This document shows positions 1 to 5,344 of a stretch of 6,557 nt of DNA, piece by piece. This DNA comes from Limiplasma sp045538465. Lineage in GTDB: Bacteria; Bacillota; Clostridia; Christensenellales; Aristaeellaceae. Where the stretch lies: assembly GCA_045538465.1 (NCBI GenBank), contig JAZSRK010000119.1:1-6557 (forward strand), written 5' to 3'. The notes beneath the pieces are model-generated. The model made no database searches, was not told the origin of the DNA, and was given only the letters and a program-made list of their open reading frames with translations. A program made the position numbers and the translations under genes. Position 1 is the stretch's first letter; each line of letters opens with the position of its first letter.

Positions 1-37
1 CAAGGAGTTGTTATCAGGTTTGTCTTCCTAAGACCGC

Positions 38-553
38 TTGGCCTCCGACTTTATTCTTTCGCCCTATGTGCAGGCGCTGATGGAAGCCCCCAATCTGCAG
101 CCTCTCAGCAATGCCTCTTTCAGCGATACCAAAACCATGAAGGTGTACAGCGCGCCCGGTGAGAACACCTACCGCAATGAGAATGCGCAGGTGGATACCA
201 ACAACAAGGTTTCCATCTACGGCGTTACCCACGATGGCTGGGTGCTGGTATACTACCCCATCGGCAATGGTTCCCGGGGGCGTGTAGGCTACATTCGCAA
301 CGATACGCTGGCTGATGCCGAAAACGTTGACCAGTTGGTCTTTACCTCCATCACCATGCCCCTCACCCGCAATGCCAAAGGCACGGAGGATCCCCTGCTT
401 GGGCAAAGCACCTCTCTGGAGCTGAAAAAGGGCGACGAAGTGACCCTGCTGGCCTTTATGGGCGAGGAATGGGCCTATGTGGAGACCACCCGCGAAAACC
501 AGCTATACCGTTTCTTTATTCCTCAAAATACACTGATGACGGAGGACGATTGA
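38..553 (+). CDS. Tandem SH3-like domain protein, 5' end uncertain
   Basis: The reading frame encodes 171 residues with two SH3-like (SH3b-type) segments. The first is at about residues 32-92 (KVYSAPGE near the start, DGWVLVYYP, then GRVGYIRNDTL) and the second at about 108-166 (PLTRNAKG, KKGDEVTLLAF, EEWAYVETT, then FFIPQNTL). Each has the pattern of a starting strand, an aromatic-rich 'GWxxVxY' core and a closing strand. Bacterial domains of this kind bind cell-wall or protein ligands; the ligand here is unknown. No signal peptide or membrane segment is visible in the part seen. The first possible start is TTG at 38, with no ribosome binding site at usable spacing. An in-frame stop lies at 29-31, and the first in-frame ATG (80) would cut away the lead-in. 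The gene could therefore be the tail of a longer protein whose earlier part is in another frame. It ends one base before the AAA+ ATPase start, and its last codons carry that gene's GGAGG site, so the two are probably translationally coupled. The domain call is by pattern only. Confidence 0.6.
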   Translation: MASDFILSPYVQALMEAPNLQPLSNASFSDTKTMKVYSAPGENTYRNENAQVDTNNKVSIYGVTHDGWVLVYYPIGNGSRGRVGYIRNDTLADAENVDQLVFTSITMPLTRNAKGTEDPLLGQSTSLELKKGDEVTLLAFMGEEWAYVETTRENQLYRFFIPQNTLMTEDD

Positions 554-554
554 T

Positions 555-1895
555 ATGGCACGCGACCGCAAAGATGAGATCATCAAGCTGCAAATGGAGG
601 TCATCAGCCAGATGACCGGCAATAACCTGCGCCGCATCGCCGACGATCTATGGGGCGTAGGCGCATCCCAGACCACAGGCATGACCCTTGGCGGCAAGCC
701 CGCAGGCATCGTATCGCCCGCTCCTTCCGCGATCCCCTCCGACATGCCCGACCTGCAATCTTTGCAGGGCACCGGCAACCCTTTCCTCAACCAGCCCGGC
801 ATGAACGGCGGCTTTAACCCGGTGACCGGTGTATACACCCCCGTCACCAGCGTGCCTGTACAGCCCGTAAGCGCTGTGCCCGTGCAGCCGGTACAGCCCG
901 TCCAGAACAATGTACCCCCTGCCCAGCCTGCTGCCCCTGCGGCAAATCAACAAGCAGCTGTCGCTCCCGCCGCCGAAGCAGCTCAGCAGGAAGAACCCCC
1001 GGAGAAGATCGAAGACCTCAAGAAAGAACTGAGCGAATACATCGGTCTGGATACCGTTAAAAAAGAGGTGGAGAGCCTCATCAACTTGGTTACCGTGCAG
1101 AAGATGCGCAAGGACAATGGTCTGCCCGTCAACGACCTGAGCCTGCACATGGTTTTCTCCGGCAACCCCGGCACCGGTAAAACCATGATCGCCCGCCTGA
1201 TGGCCCGCATCTACAAGAGCCTTGGCATCCTCTCCAAGGGCCACTTAGTAGAGGTGGATCGCAGCGGCCTGGTCGCCGGATATGTGGGACAAACCGCCAT
1301 CAAGACCGGCGAAGTGATCGAAAAAGCCTTGGGCGGCGTGCTGTTTATCGACGAAGCCTATACTCTCACCACCAAGGGCGGCAACGACTACGGTCAGGAA
1401 GCCGTGGATACCCTGCTCAAGGCCATGGAGGATCACCGGGACGACCTGATCGTGATCGTGGCTGGCTATATCGAGCTGATGGAGGACTTCGTCCACTCCA
1501 ACCCCGGTCTGGAAAGCCGCTTCAACCGCTTCCTCGACTTTAAGGATTACACCATTGACGAGATGATCGCCATTTTTGAAATGCGCTGCGAAAAGAGCGG
1601 CTATACCCTCGCCCCCGATGCAAAGGATCTGCTCCGTGGCCTCTTGGCGCTCCTCAGCCTGGATGTGAAGAGCTTCGGCAACGCCCGCGGCGTGCGCAAC
1701 CTGTTCGAACGCGCCGTCAGCGCCCAAGCCAACCGCCTCGCCACACAAACCGATCCCATCACCAAAGAGACCCTCATGCTCCTCACCTCCGACGACATCC
1801 GTGTAGCCGGAGGCGGCAGCGAAGACGGCGAAGAAGAAAAAGAAATGGTCGAAAAGGTCATCGAAGCCGGGAAAGCCGAGGAGAAAACGGAGTAA
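555..1895 (+). CDS. CbxX/CfxQ-type (SpoVK/EccA-like) AAA+ ATPase
   Basis: This 446-residue protein is an AAA+ ATPase of the CbxX/CfxQ family, which includes the Rubisco activase CbbX, sporulation protein SpoVK and type VII secretion EccA. Such proteins form hexamers that remodel a partner protein by ATP hydrolysis; the partner here is unknown. Residues 1-35 look helical (repeated EIIKLQMEV-like heptads). Residues 55-150 are a low-complexity Pro/Gln/Ala/Val linker. Residues 151-390 are the ATPase: Walker A GNPGTGKT at 203-210, pore loop YVG at 243-245, Walker B VLFIDEA at 262-268 (D266, E267), sensor-1 strand near 299-305, arginine finger in ESRFNR (R322) and sensor-2 box GNARGVRN at 375-382. 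All catalytic residues are present. The C-terminus (about 425-446) is strongly acidic and charged. The ATG at 555 is fixed by GGAGG at 541-545. It is longer than the roughly 300-residue core family because of the linker and tail. Pairing with an SH3-like gene suggests a shared process at the envelope or in stress, which is inference. Confidence 0.88.
   Translation: MARDRKDEIIKLQMEVISQMTGNNLRRIADDLWGVGASQTTGMTLGGKPAGIVSPAPSAIPSDMPDLQSLQGTGNPFLNQPGMNGGFNPVTGVYTPVTSVPVQPVSAVPVQPVQPVQNNVPPAQPAAPAANQQAAVAPAAEAAQQEEPPEKIEDLKKELSEYIGLDTVKKEVESLINLVTVQKMRKDNGLPVNDLSLHMVFSGNPGTGKTMIARLMARIYKSLGILSKGHLVEVDRSGLVAGYVGQTAIKTGEVIEKALGGVLFIDEAYTLTTKGGNDYGQEAVDTLLKAMEDHRDDLIVIVAGYIELMEDFVHSNPGLESRFNRFLDFKDYTIDEMIAIFEMRCEKSGYTLAPDAKDLLRGLLALLSLDVKSFGNARGVRNLFERAVSAQANRLATQTDPITKETLMLLTSDDIRVAGGGSEDGEEEKEMVEKVIEAGKAEEKTE
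855..905 (+). repeat. PVQPV coding repeat in the ATPase linker
   Basis: Residues 101-117 of the AAA+ ATPase read as an imperfect short repeat (PVQPV, AVPVQPV, QPV) encoded by near-repeated bases such as GTACAGCCCGT. It gives an extended, polyproline-like tether between the N-terminal helix and the ATPase core. Such tracts change length easily by replication slippage. Proline-rich tracts can also bind SH3-like domains, and the preceding gene encodes two of these, but an interaction is only a guess. Confidence 0.5.
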
Positions 1896-1904
1896 GGGAC
1901 GGAC

Positions 1905-1921
1905 GTGGGGCTCTGCCCCAC
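1905..1921 (+). terminator. Hairpin just past the AAA+ ATPase, possible terminator
   Basis: GTGGGGC (1905-1911), loop TCT and GCCCCAC (1915-1921) form a perfect 7-bp GC-rich stem starting nine bases after the ATPase stop codon. The position suits transcription termination, but no T-run follows (the next bases are ACCCCCGCAG), so it is not a classical intrinsic terminator. It may instead protect the 3' end of the message or belong to the repeat module: read on the minus strand, it is preceded by GGGGGT much as the hairpin at 2275-2295 is preceded by GGGGT. Confidence 0.35.
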
Positions 1922-1949
1922 ACCCCCGCAGGGCGACGGAGGGAAGCGT

Positions 1950-1979
1950 GTGCCCAGTGGGCACTTGTGCGAAGCACAA
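1950..1979. repeat. Two abutting perfect hairpins
   Basis: GTGCCC (1950-1955), loop AGT and GGCAC-type arm GGGCAC (1959-1964) are followed without a gap by TTGTGC (1965-1970), loop GAA and GCACAA (1974-1979). Both stems are perfect 6-bp pairings with three-base loops. Back-to-back placement would let them stack coaxially in RNA. They form part of the structured repeat tract and I know no function for them. Confidence 0.6.
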
Positions 1980-1988
1980 AGCGACCCG

Positions 1989-2047
1989 CAGTCGTCAACC
2001 GAAGCAAGTACAGGCCACGGCAGTGGCCTGTACGCCGACTGAGGTTG
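1989..2047. repeat. 11-bp hairpin nested in a possible pseudoknot
   Basis: GTACAGGCCAC (2008-2018) and GTGGCCTGTAC (2023-2033) form a perfect 11-bp stem closed by the loop GGCA. It is flanked by CAGTCG (1989-1994) and CGACTG (2036-2041), which can pair around it. CAACC (1996-2000) can pair with GGTTG (2043-2047). The two flanking pairings cross each other, so they would form a pseudoknot or be alternatives. No T-tract follows, so this is not an ordinary terminator on the plus strand. Confidence 0.55.
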
Positions 2048-2056
2048 CGGAACTGA

Positions 2057-2099
2057 CCCCCTGCACCCACTCATTGCGCCCGTTTCACGGGCGCAAAAG
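2057..2099 (-). repeat. Structured repeat, copy A (minus orientation)
   Basis: On the minus strand this reads as a hairpin, TTGCGCCCGT, loop GAA, ACGGGCGCAA (plus-strand 2074-2096), followed by TGAGTGGGTGCAGGGGG. The same arrangement occurs in plus orientation at 2239-2281. The stems differ at two base pairs, both changed on both sides so that pairing is kept, while the GAA loop and the downstream CAATGAG...GTGCAGGGG are conserved. A repeat family with a maintained hairpin is the simplest reading. Confidence 0.65.
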
Positions 2100-2100
2100 G

Positions 2101-2142
2101 GATTAGCTTTATAAGATTACCATCTTTTACCGAAAATTTTAC
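2101..2142. promoter_or_regulatory. AT-rich island, candidate promoter zone
   Basis: This stretch is roughly 30% GC in an otherwise GC-rich intergenic region and contains TATAAG at 2110-2115 and AAAATTTTACT near 2133-2143. It lies about 200 bases before ruvC, so it could hold the ruv operon promoter. I could not find a -35/-10 pair with correct spacing on either strand, so the call rests mainly on composition. Confidence 0.25.
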
Positions 2143-2176
2143 TGCACAGCGACCCACCAACCGACCCGCATTGCGA

Positions 2177-2204
2177 GCCGGGGCTCTTACTGGTGAGCCC
2201 CGGC
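2177..2204. repeat. 10-bp GC-rich hairpin
   Basis: GCCGGGGCTC (2177-2186) and GAGCCCCGGC (2195-2204) pair perfectly around an eight-base loop TTACTGGT. The bases after it are GGTAACTTTAG, without a T-run, so it is a weak candidate for a terminator in either direction. It lies between the two inverted repeat copies, at about the centre of the structured region's right half. Confidence 0.55.
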
Positions 2205-2238
2205 GGTAACTTTAGTCAACACCACCTCCCCATCCCGA

Positions 2239-2281
2239 CCTTTGCGTCCATGAAATGGACGCAATGAGCGGGGTGCAGGGG
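2239..2281 (+). repeat. Structured repeat, copy B (plus orientation)
   Basis: TTGCGTCCAT (2242-2251), loop GAA and ATGGACGCAA (2255-2264) form a perfect 10-bp stem, followed by TGAGCGGGGTGCAGGGG. It matches copy A (2057-2099, opposite strand) almost throughout. Stem pair 6 is T-A here and C-G there, and pair 9 is A-T here and G-C there. These paired changes argue that the fold, not just the letters, has been kept. It sits in the putative ruvC leader. Confidence 0.65.
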
Positions 2282-2295
2282 CCTCAGGCCCCTGC
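2275..2295 (+). repeat. 9-bp hairpin in the ruvC leader
   Basis: GCAGGGGCC (2275-2283), loop TCA and GGCCCCTGC (2287-2295) form a perfect, very GC-rich stem that begins inside repeat copy B and ends about 36 bases before the ruvC ribosome binding site. A weaker paired segment, CCAAG 2302-2306 with CTTGG 2316-2320, follows. Without a T-run it is unlikely to terminate transcription alone. In the leader it could slow read-through or affect message stability. Confidence 0.5.
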
Positions 2296-2330
2296 CGGGA
2301 TCCAAGAGCAGAGCCCTTGGTCTGCGAAGC

Positions 2331-2337
2331 AAAGGAG
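2331..2337 (+). promoter_or_regulatory. ruvC ribosome binding site
   Basis: AAAGGAG lies 7 bases before the ATG at 2345 and only 3 bases before an earlier out-of-frame ATG at 2341. Spacing therefore selects 2345, which also gives the conserved RuvC N-terminus (MRVLGIDPG). Confidence 0.75.
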
Positions 2338-2344
2338 CAAATGA

Positions 2345-2839
2345 ATGCGCGTACTTGGTATCGACCCTGGCTTGGCTACGCTGGGCTGGGGCGTGATCGA
2401 AGCCGAAAGCGGACGGCAGCGGCTGGTAAATTACGGGTGTATTTTGACCACACCCCAGCAAAGGCTGCCGGATCGGCTAAAGCAGATCGGCGAGGATATG
2501 CGAGATCTGCTGGCGCTATATCAGCCGGACGAGATAGCGTTTGAGGAATTGTTTTTTGCCAAGAACGTTACCACGGCGTTTACGGTCGGTGCTGCCCGCG
2601 GCGTGAGCATTGCAGCGTGTGCAGCGTATACCGACCGACTGTTTGAGTACACGCCCATGCAGGTAAAGCAGGCCATCGTGGGCTATGGCAAGGCAGAAAA
2701 GCAGCAGATACAGCAGATGGTAAAACTGCTTTTGAAAATGGATCATATTGCCAAGCCGGATGATGCAGCGGATGCCATCGCCATTGCGCTGACCCATGCA
2801 GCCACAGGCCCCGCCCGGGAACAATTTTTGATGAAATGA
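2345..2839 (+). CDS. ruvC: Holliday junction resolvase RuvC
   Basis: RuvC is the endonuclease that cuts four-way DNA junctions symmetrically during recombination and fork repair, working with RuvAB in the cytoplasm. The protein has 164 residues, close to the family length (E. coli 173). The RNase H-like fold starts at once with the strand MRVLGIDPGLATLGWGV. The four metal-binding acidic residues are visible: D7, E67 (in AFEELFF), and D140 and D143 in PDDAADAIAIA. The segment FFAKNVTTAFTVGAARGV (70-87) matches the conserved AKN...ARG region. It is the first gene of the ruv cluster. Its stop codon (2837-2839) overlaps the ruvA ribosome binding site GAGG at 2838-2841, which suggests coupled translation. 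Nothing is missing or unusual in the protein; only its repeat-filled leader is odd. Confidence 0.97.
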   Translation: MRVLGIDPGLATLGWGVIEAESGRQRLVNYGCILTTPQQRLPDRLKQIGEDMRDLLALYQPDEIAFEELFFAKNVTTAFTVGAARGVSIAACAAYTDRLFEYTPMQVKQAIVGYGKAEKQQIQQMVKLLLKMDHIAKPDDAADAIAIALTHAATGPAREQFLMK

Positions 2840-2849
2840 GGTACCTTGC

Positions 2850-3467
2850 ATGATCGCTATGATCGAAGGCATCGTGATCGAGAAGAACGAGAACGAAGTG
2901 CTGCTGATGACCGCCGGCGGCGTGGGCTACCGGGTAATGTGCAGCGTGAATACCCTATCCACCCTGCCTGCTGCCGGGCAGAGCTGCCGCCTGTTCACCT
3001 ACCTGAGCGTGCGGGAGGATGCCATGGAGCTGTATGGCTTTAACGGCAAGGACGAAAAGGATATGTTCAAGCGGCTGATCTCGGTAAGCGGCATCGGGGC
3101 CAAGAGTGCGCTGGCGGTGCTGGGCAGCATGCCGCTAAGCGACCTGCGGCTGGCCATTTTGACCGGCGATGCCAACGCCCTGAGCCGTGCGCCGGGCATC
3201 GGTAAGAAGACCGCCCAGCGCATTTCGCTGGAGCTCAAGGATAAACTGACGCAGGATGCCCTTTCCTTTGGCGGCGAAATGGTGGAGACCGTCATCCCCG
3301 CGGATGCTGCCGGGGCTGATCCGGTAAGCGAAGCCATCCTTGCGCTGCAATCGCTGGGGTATACGCCGCAGGAGGCCGCTAATGCCCTGAAAGGGGTCAA
3401 GGGTCAGGCAGATACCGCCGACGGACTCATCAAGCTGGCGCTGCGCCACATGGCGCAAAACGGCTAA
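2850..3467 (+). CDS. ruvA: Holliday junction branch migration protein RuvA
   Basis: RuvA is the tetrameric protein that binds and flattens the Holliday junction and loads the RuvB motor. At 205 residues it has the full family length. Residues 1-63 are the OB-fold domain, ending in REDAMELYGF with the acidic-pin residues E56 and D57. Residues 65-140 carry two helix-hairpin-helix motifs (SVSGIGAKSAL around G81-G83, and APGIGKKTAQRI around G116-G118) that grip the DNA backbone. Residues 155-205 are the mobile third domain, which contacts RuvB (SEAILALQSLGYTPQEA). A GAGG site lies 8 bases before ATG 2850. An internal ATG at 2859 would also keep the fold, but it is spaced too far from the site. 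The ruvB gene follows 15 bases after the stop. Confidence 0.97.
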   Translation: MIAMIEGIVIEKNENEVLLMTAGGVGYRVMCSVNTLSTLPAAGQSCRLFTYLSVREDAMELYGFNGKDEKDMFKRLISVSGIGAKSALAVLGSMPLSDLRLAILTGDANALSRAPGIGKKTAQRISLELKDKLTQDALSFGGEMVETVIPADAAGADPVSEAILALQSLGYTPQEAANALKGVKGQADTADGLIKLALRHMAQNG

Positions 3468-3482
3468 CAGGAGGAACCATCC

Positions 3483-4517
3483 ATGCCTATGCAAGACGAA
3501 CGCTTTGTATCCACCGGCTTTCGGGAAGGGGACGAGGAGATCAGCCTGCGCCCCAAAAGCCTGCGGGAGTATGTGGGTCAGGAAAGCGTAAAGGAAAACC
3601 TGAATATCTCCATCCAAGCAGCGCTGGAACGGCATGAATCGCTGGATCACCTGCTGCTGTACGGCCCTCCCGGTCTGGGCAAGACCACACTGGCGGGCAT
3701 TATTGCTGCCGAGATGGGGCAGAACATCCGCATCACCAGCGGCCCCGCCATCGAGCGCCCCGGCGATCTAGCCAGCATTTTGACCAATCTGGCAGATGGC
3801 GACGTGCTGTTTATCGACGAGATCCACCGGCTGAGCCGCTCGGTGGAGGAAGTGCTGTACCCCGCCATGGAGGATTATGCGCTGGATATTATGATCGGCA
3901 AGGGCCCCACCGCCCGATCGGTGCGCATTGACCTGCCGCATTTTACCTTGGTGGGCGCCACCACCCGTGCGGGTCTGTTGTCGGCACCGCTGCGGGACCG
4001 TTTCGGCATCCTGTTCCGGCTGGAGATGTACAACCCTGCGGAGCTCAGTTCCATCGTGCGCCGGTCTGCGGGCATCCTCAAGGTGCAGGCCGAGGAGGAC
4101 GGCATTCTGGAGATCGCCCGCCGCAGCCGCGGTACGCCCCGTATCGCCAACCGAATGCTGCGCCGAGTGCGTGACTATGCGCAGGTGCATGGCGGCGGCG
4201 TCATCACCAAGGAGATCGCCCAGAAAGCGCTGGATATGCAGGGCGTGGACGAGTTGGGGCTGGACAAGCTGGACCGGCTGATGCTGACGGCTACCATGGA
4301 TAAGTTTGCCGGTGGGCCGGTGGGGCTTGAGACCTTGGCGGCCATGACTGGCGAGGATGCACGCACCATCGAGGATGTGTATGAGCCGTATTTGATGCAG
4401 CTGGGCTTTTTGATGAGAACGCCCAGAGGCCGGGTAGTCACACCGGCTGCTTATGAGCATTTGGGACGGAAACCCCAGCAGGGTGCTGGCGGGGAACAGG
4501 TGAAGATGGAGCTGTAA
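3483..4517 (+). CDS. ruvB: Holliday junction branch migration helicase RuvB
   Basis: RuvB is the hexameric AAA+ motor that pulls DNA through the RuvA-bound junction using ATP. The 344-residue protein is of normal length. It shows the N-terminal RuvB signature (LRPKSLREYVGQ at 22-33), Walker A GPPGLGKT at 61-68, Walker B LFIDEIH at 109-115 (D112, E113), sensor 1 GATTR at 158-162, arginine-finger region LRDRFG at 170-175, and sensor 2 in RGTPRIANR (R220). The C-terminal winged-helix DNA-binding domain spans about 265-333 and ends in TPRGRVVTPAAYEHLG. The start is supported by a strong AGGAGG at 3469-3474, 8 bases upstream. All catalytic residues are intact. The last dozen residues are a charged, variable tail. 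Downstream, only 23 bases separate it from the methyltransferase fragment. Confidence 0.98.
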   Translation: MPMQDERFVSTGFREGDEEISLRPKSLREYVGQESVKENLNISIQAALERHESLDHLLLYGPPGLGKTTLAGIIAAEMGQNIRITSGPAIERPGDLASILTNLADGDVLFIDEIHRLSRSVEEVLYPAMEDYALDIMIGKGPTARSVRIDLPHFTLVGATTRAGLLSAPLRDRFGILFRLEMYNPAELSSIVRRSAGILKVQAEEDGILEIARRSRGTPRIANRMLRRVRDYAQVHGGGVITKEIAQKALDMQGVDELGLDKLDRLMLTATMDKFAGGPVGLETLAAMTGEDARTIEDVYEPYLMQLGFLMRTPRGRVVTPAAYEHLGRKPQQGAGGEQVKMEL

Positions 4518-4540
4518 GAAGGATAAAGCAGGTTCCCCCC

Positions 4541-4744
4541 ATGCCCGCCATCCAAGGCCTTGGCTGGACATTCGACACCGCAGCGGAATACATTCAGCTG
4601 CTGAGCACCTATTCCGATCACATCGTCATAGACGAGCCCATCCGCAAGTCGTTTTTCGCTGGCATTGCGGAGGCCATCCACCGCTACAGCAGCGTGATCA
4701 CCCTCTACGATACCATCGACCTACAGCTGGCTCGCAAGCCATAA
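4541..4744 (+). pseudogene. C-terminal fragment of a SAM-dependent methyltransferase
   Basis: The 67-codon frame has the ordered pattern of the C-terminus of a class I SAM-dependent methyltransferase subgroup: TFDTAAEYIQLLSTYSDH, then a predicted helix IRKSFFAGIAEAIHRY, then the closing strand ITLYDTIDLQLARKP. In complete members this follows the Rossmann fold with its glycine-rich SAM-binding loop. No such part is present here, because ruvB ends only 23 bases upstream. The frame stays open back into the ruvB tail (reading ...VRRIKQVPP), so there is no clean start of its own. The ATG at 4541 has no good ribosome binding site. I read it as a deletion remnant of a gene that once stood between ruvB and the acetyltransferase. 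It has no internal stop, so a small expressed protein cannot be excluded. Family assignment is from memory of the pattern, not a search. Confidence 0.6.
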
Positions 4745-4759
4745 GAAAGGAGCAGACCC

Positions 4760-5308
4760 ATGATTTTTCAAACCAAGACCATCACCCTGAAAGACGGGCG
4801 CACCGCCATCCTGCGTGCTGCCAGCGTGGCCGACGCTGTCCCTGCGGTGGAGTGGCTGCGCCAAACCGCCGCCGAGACCGATTTCATCCTCCGTGTGCCC
4901 GAGGAAGTGACCATGACCCCCGAGCAGGAGGCTAACTTTTTCAACCGTATTGCCGAGTCCCCCTACGATATGATGATCTGGTGCGAGGTGGACGGCGAAC
5001 TGGCGGGCAACTGCCACCTGAGCTTCCACAACAAGATCAAGACCCGCCACCGCTGCAGCGTGGCCATCGGCATCACCAAAAAGTACTGGAATCTGGGCAT
5101 CGGCACCGCCATGTTCCGGGAGATGATCGCCGTTGCCAAGCAGCAGGAAGGCGTCACCCAGATGGAGCTGGAGTTTATCGAGGGCAACAGCCGTGCCCGT
5201 GCCCTATACGAGAAGATGGGCTTCCGCATCGTGGGCTACCGCCCCAACGGCATCCGCTTGCAGGATGGCACGCTGCTGAACGAGTACCTGATGGTACTGC
5301 CCCTGTAA
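4760..5308 (+). CDS. GNAT family N-acetyltransferase
   Basis: This is a 182-residue GCN5-related N-acetyltransferase that would transfer an acetyl group from acetyl-CoA to an amine; the substrate is not evident. The N-terminal strand (KTITLKDGRTAILRAASVAD) and helix region lead to the central strand MMIWCEVDGELAGNCHL (71-87). Motif A is at about 99-122 with the pyrophosphate-binding loop N111-L-G-I-G-T116 in CSVAIGITKKYWNLGIGTAM. Motif B follows, with N143 and ARALYEKMGF (146-155). The end VGYRPNGIRLQDGTLLNEYLM resembles RimJ/RimL-like and diverse small-molecule acetyltransferases. AAAGGAG at 4746-4752 sits 7 bases before the ATG and overlaps no other start. It lies between the methyltransferase fragment and queA, 36 bases before queA, and is probably co-transcribed. 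A link to recombination or queuosine synthesis is not expected. Confidence 0.9.
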   Translation: MIFQTKTITLKDGRTAILRAASVADAVPAVEWLRQTAAETDFILRVPEEVTMTPEQEANFFNRIAESPYDMMIWCEVDGELAGNCHLSFHNKIKTRHRCSVAIGITKKYWNLGIGTAMFREMIAVAKQQEGVTQMELEFIEGNSRARALYEKMGFRIVGYRPNGIRLQDGTLLNEYLMVLPL

Positions 5309-5344
5309 ACCTCAAAACCCAATACAAGAAAAGGATCTGACCCA

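Larger units (their letters stand above)
1896..2344. other. Gene-free, hairpin-packed intergenic region
   Basis: About 450 bases between the AAA+ gene and ruvC contain no convincing gene on either strand. Instead they hold at least eight perfect inverted repeats with stems of 6-11 bp and short loops: 1905-1921, 1950-1964, 1965-1979, 2008-2033, 2074-2096, 2177-2204, 2242-2264 and 2275-2295. The left part (to 2100) and the right part (from 2239) are in opposite orientation, as judged by the shared repeat listed separately. A single AT-rich island (2101-2142) separates them. The region must contain the end of the upstream transcript and probably the ruv operon promoter. I recognise no named RNA family or riboswitch. 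The modular GC-rich hairpins are best explained as dispersed, structured intergenic repeats (REP/MITE-like). Confidence 0.7.

Noticed and set aside
1245..1979. 244-codon open frame on the minus strand
   Set aside because: It is antisense to the ATPase core and runs through the repeat tract, with a Phe run caused by the GAAGAAGAAAAAGAA codons on the other strand. No domain is visible.
2074..2096. Intrinsic terminator at the 10-bp hairpin
   Set aside because: The stem is followed by AAGGGATTAG on the plus strand and by TGAGTGGG on the minus strand, so neither direction has a T-run. It is better treated as a repeat hairpin.
2101..2143. Standard sigma-70 promoter for ruvC
   Set aside because: TATAAG at 2110 has no acceptable -35 box 16-18 bases upstream (ACGGGC lies there), and the minus-strand option (TTTTCG then TATAAA) is also weak. 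It is kept only as a low-confidence AT-rich zone.
1896..2344. CRISPR array
   Set aside because: The repeats here are palindromic, of different sequences and irregularly spaced, and no direct repeat recurs at constant interval.
3768..4571. 267-codon open frame on the minus strand
   Set aside because: It is antisense to ruvB, His/Gln/Ala-rich and without motifs, so it is a shadow frame.
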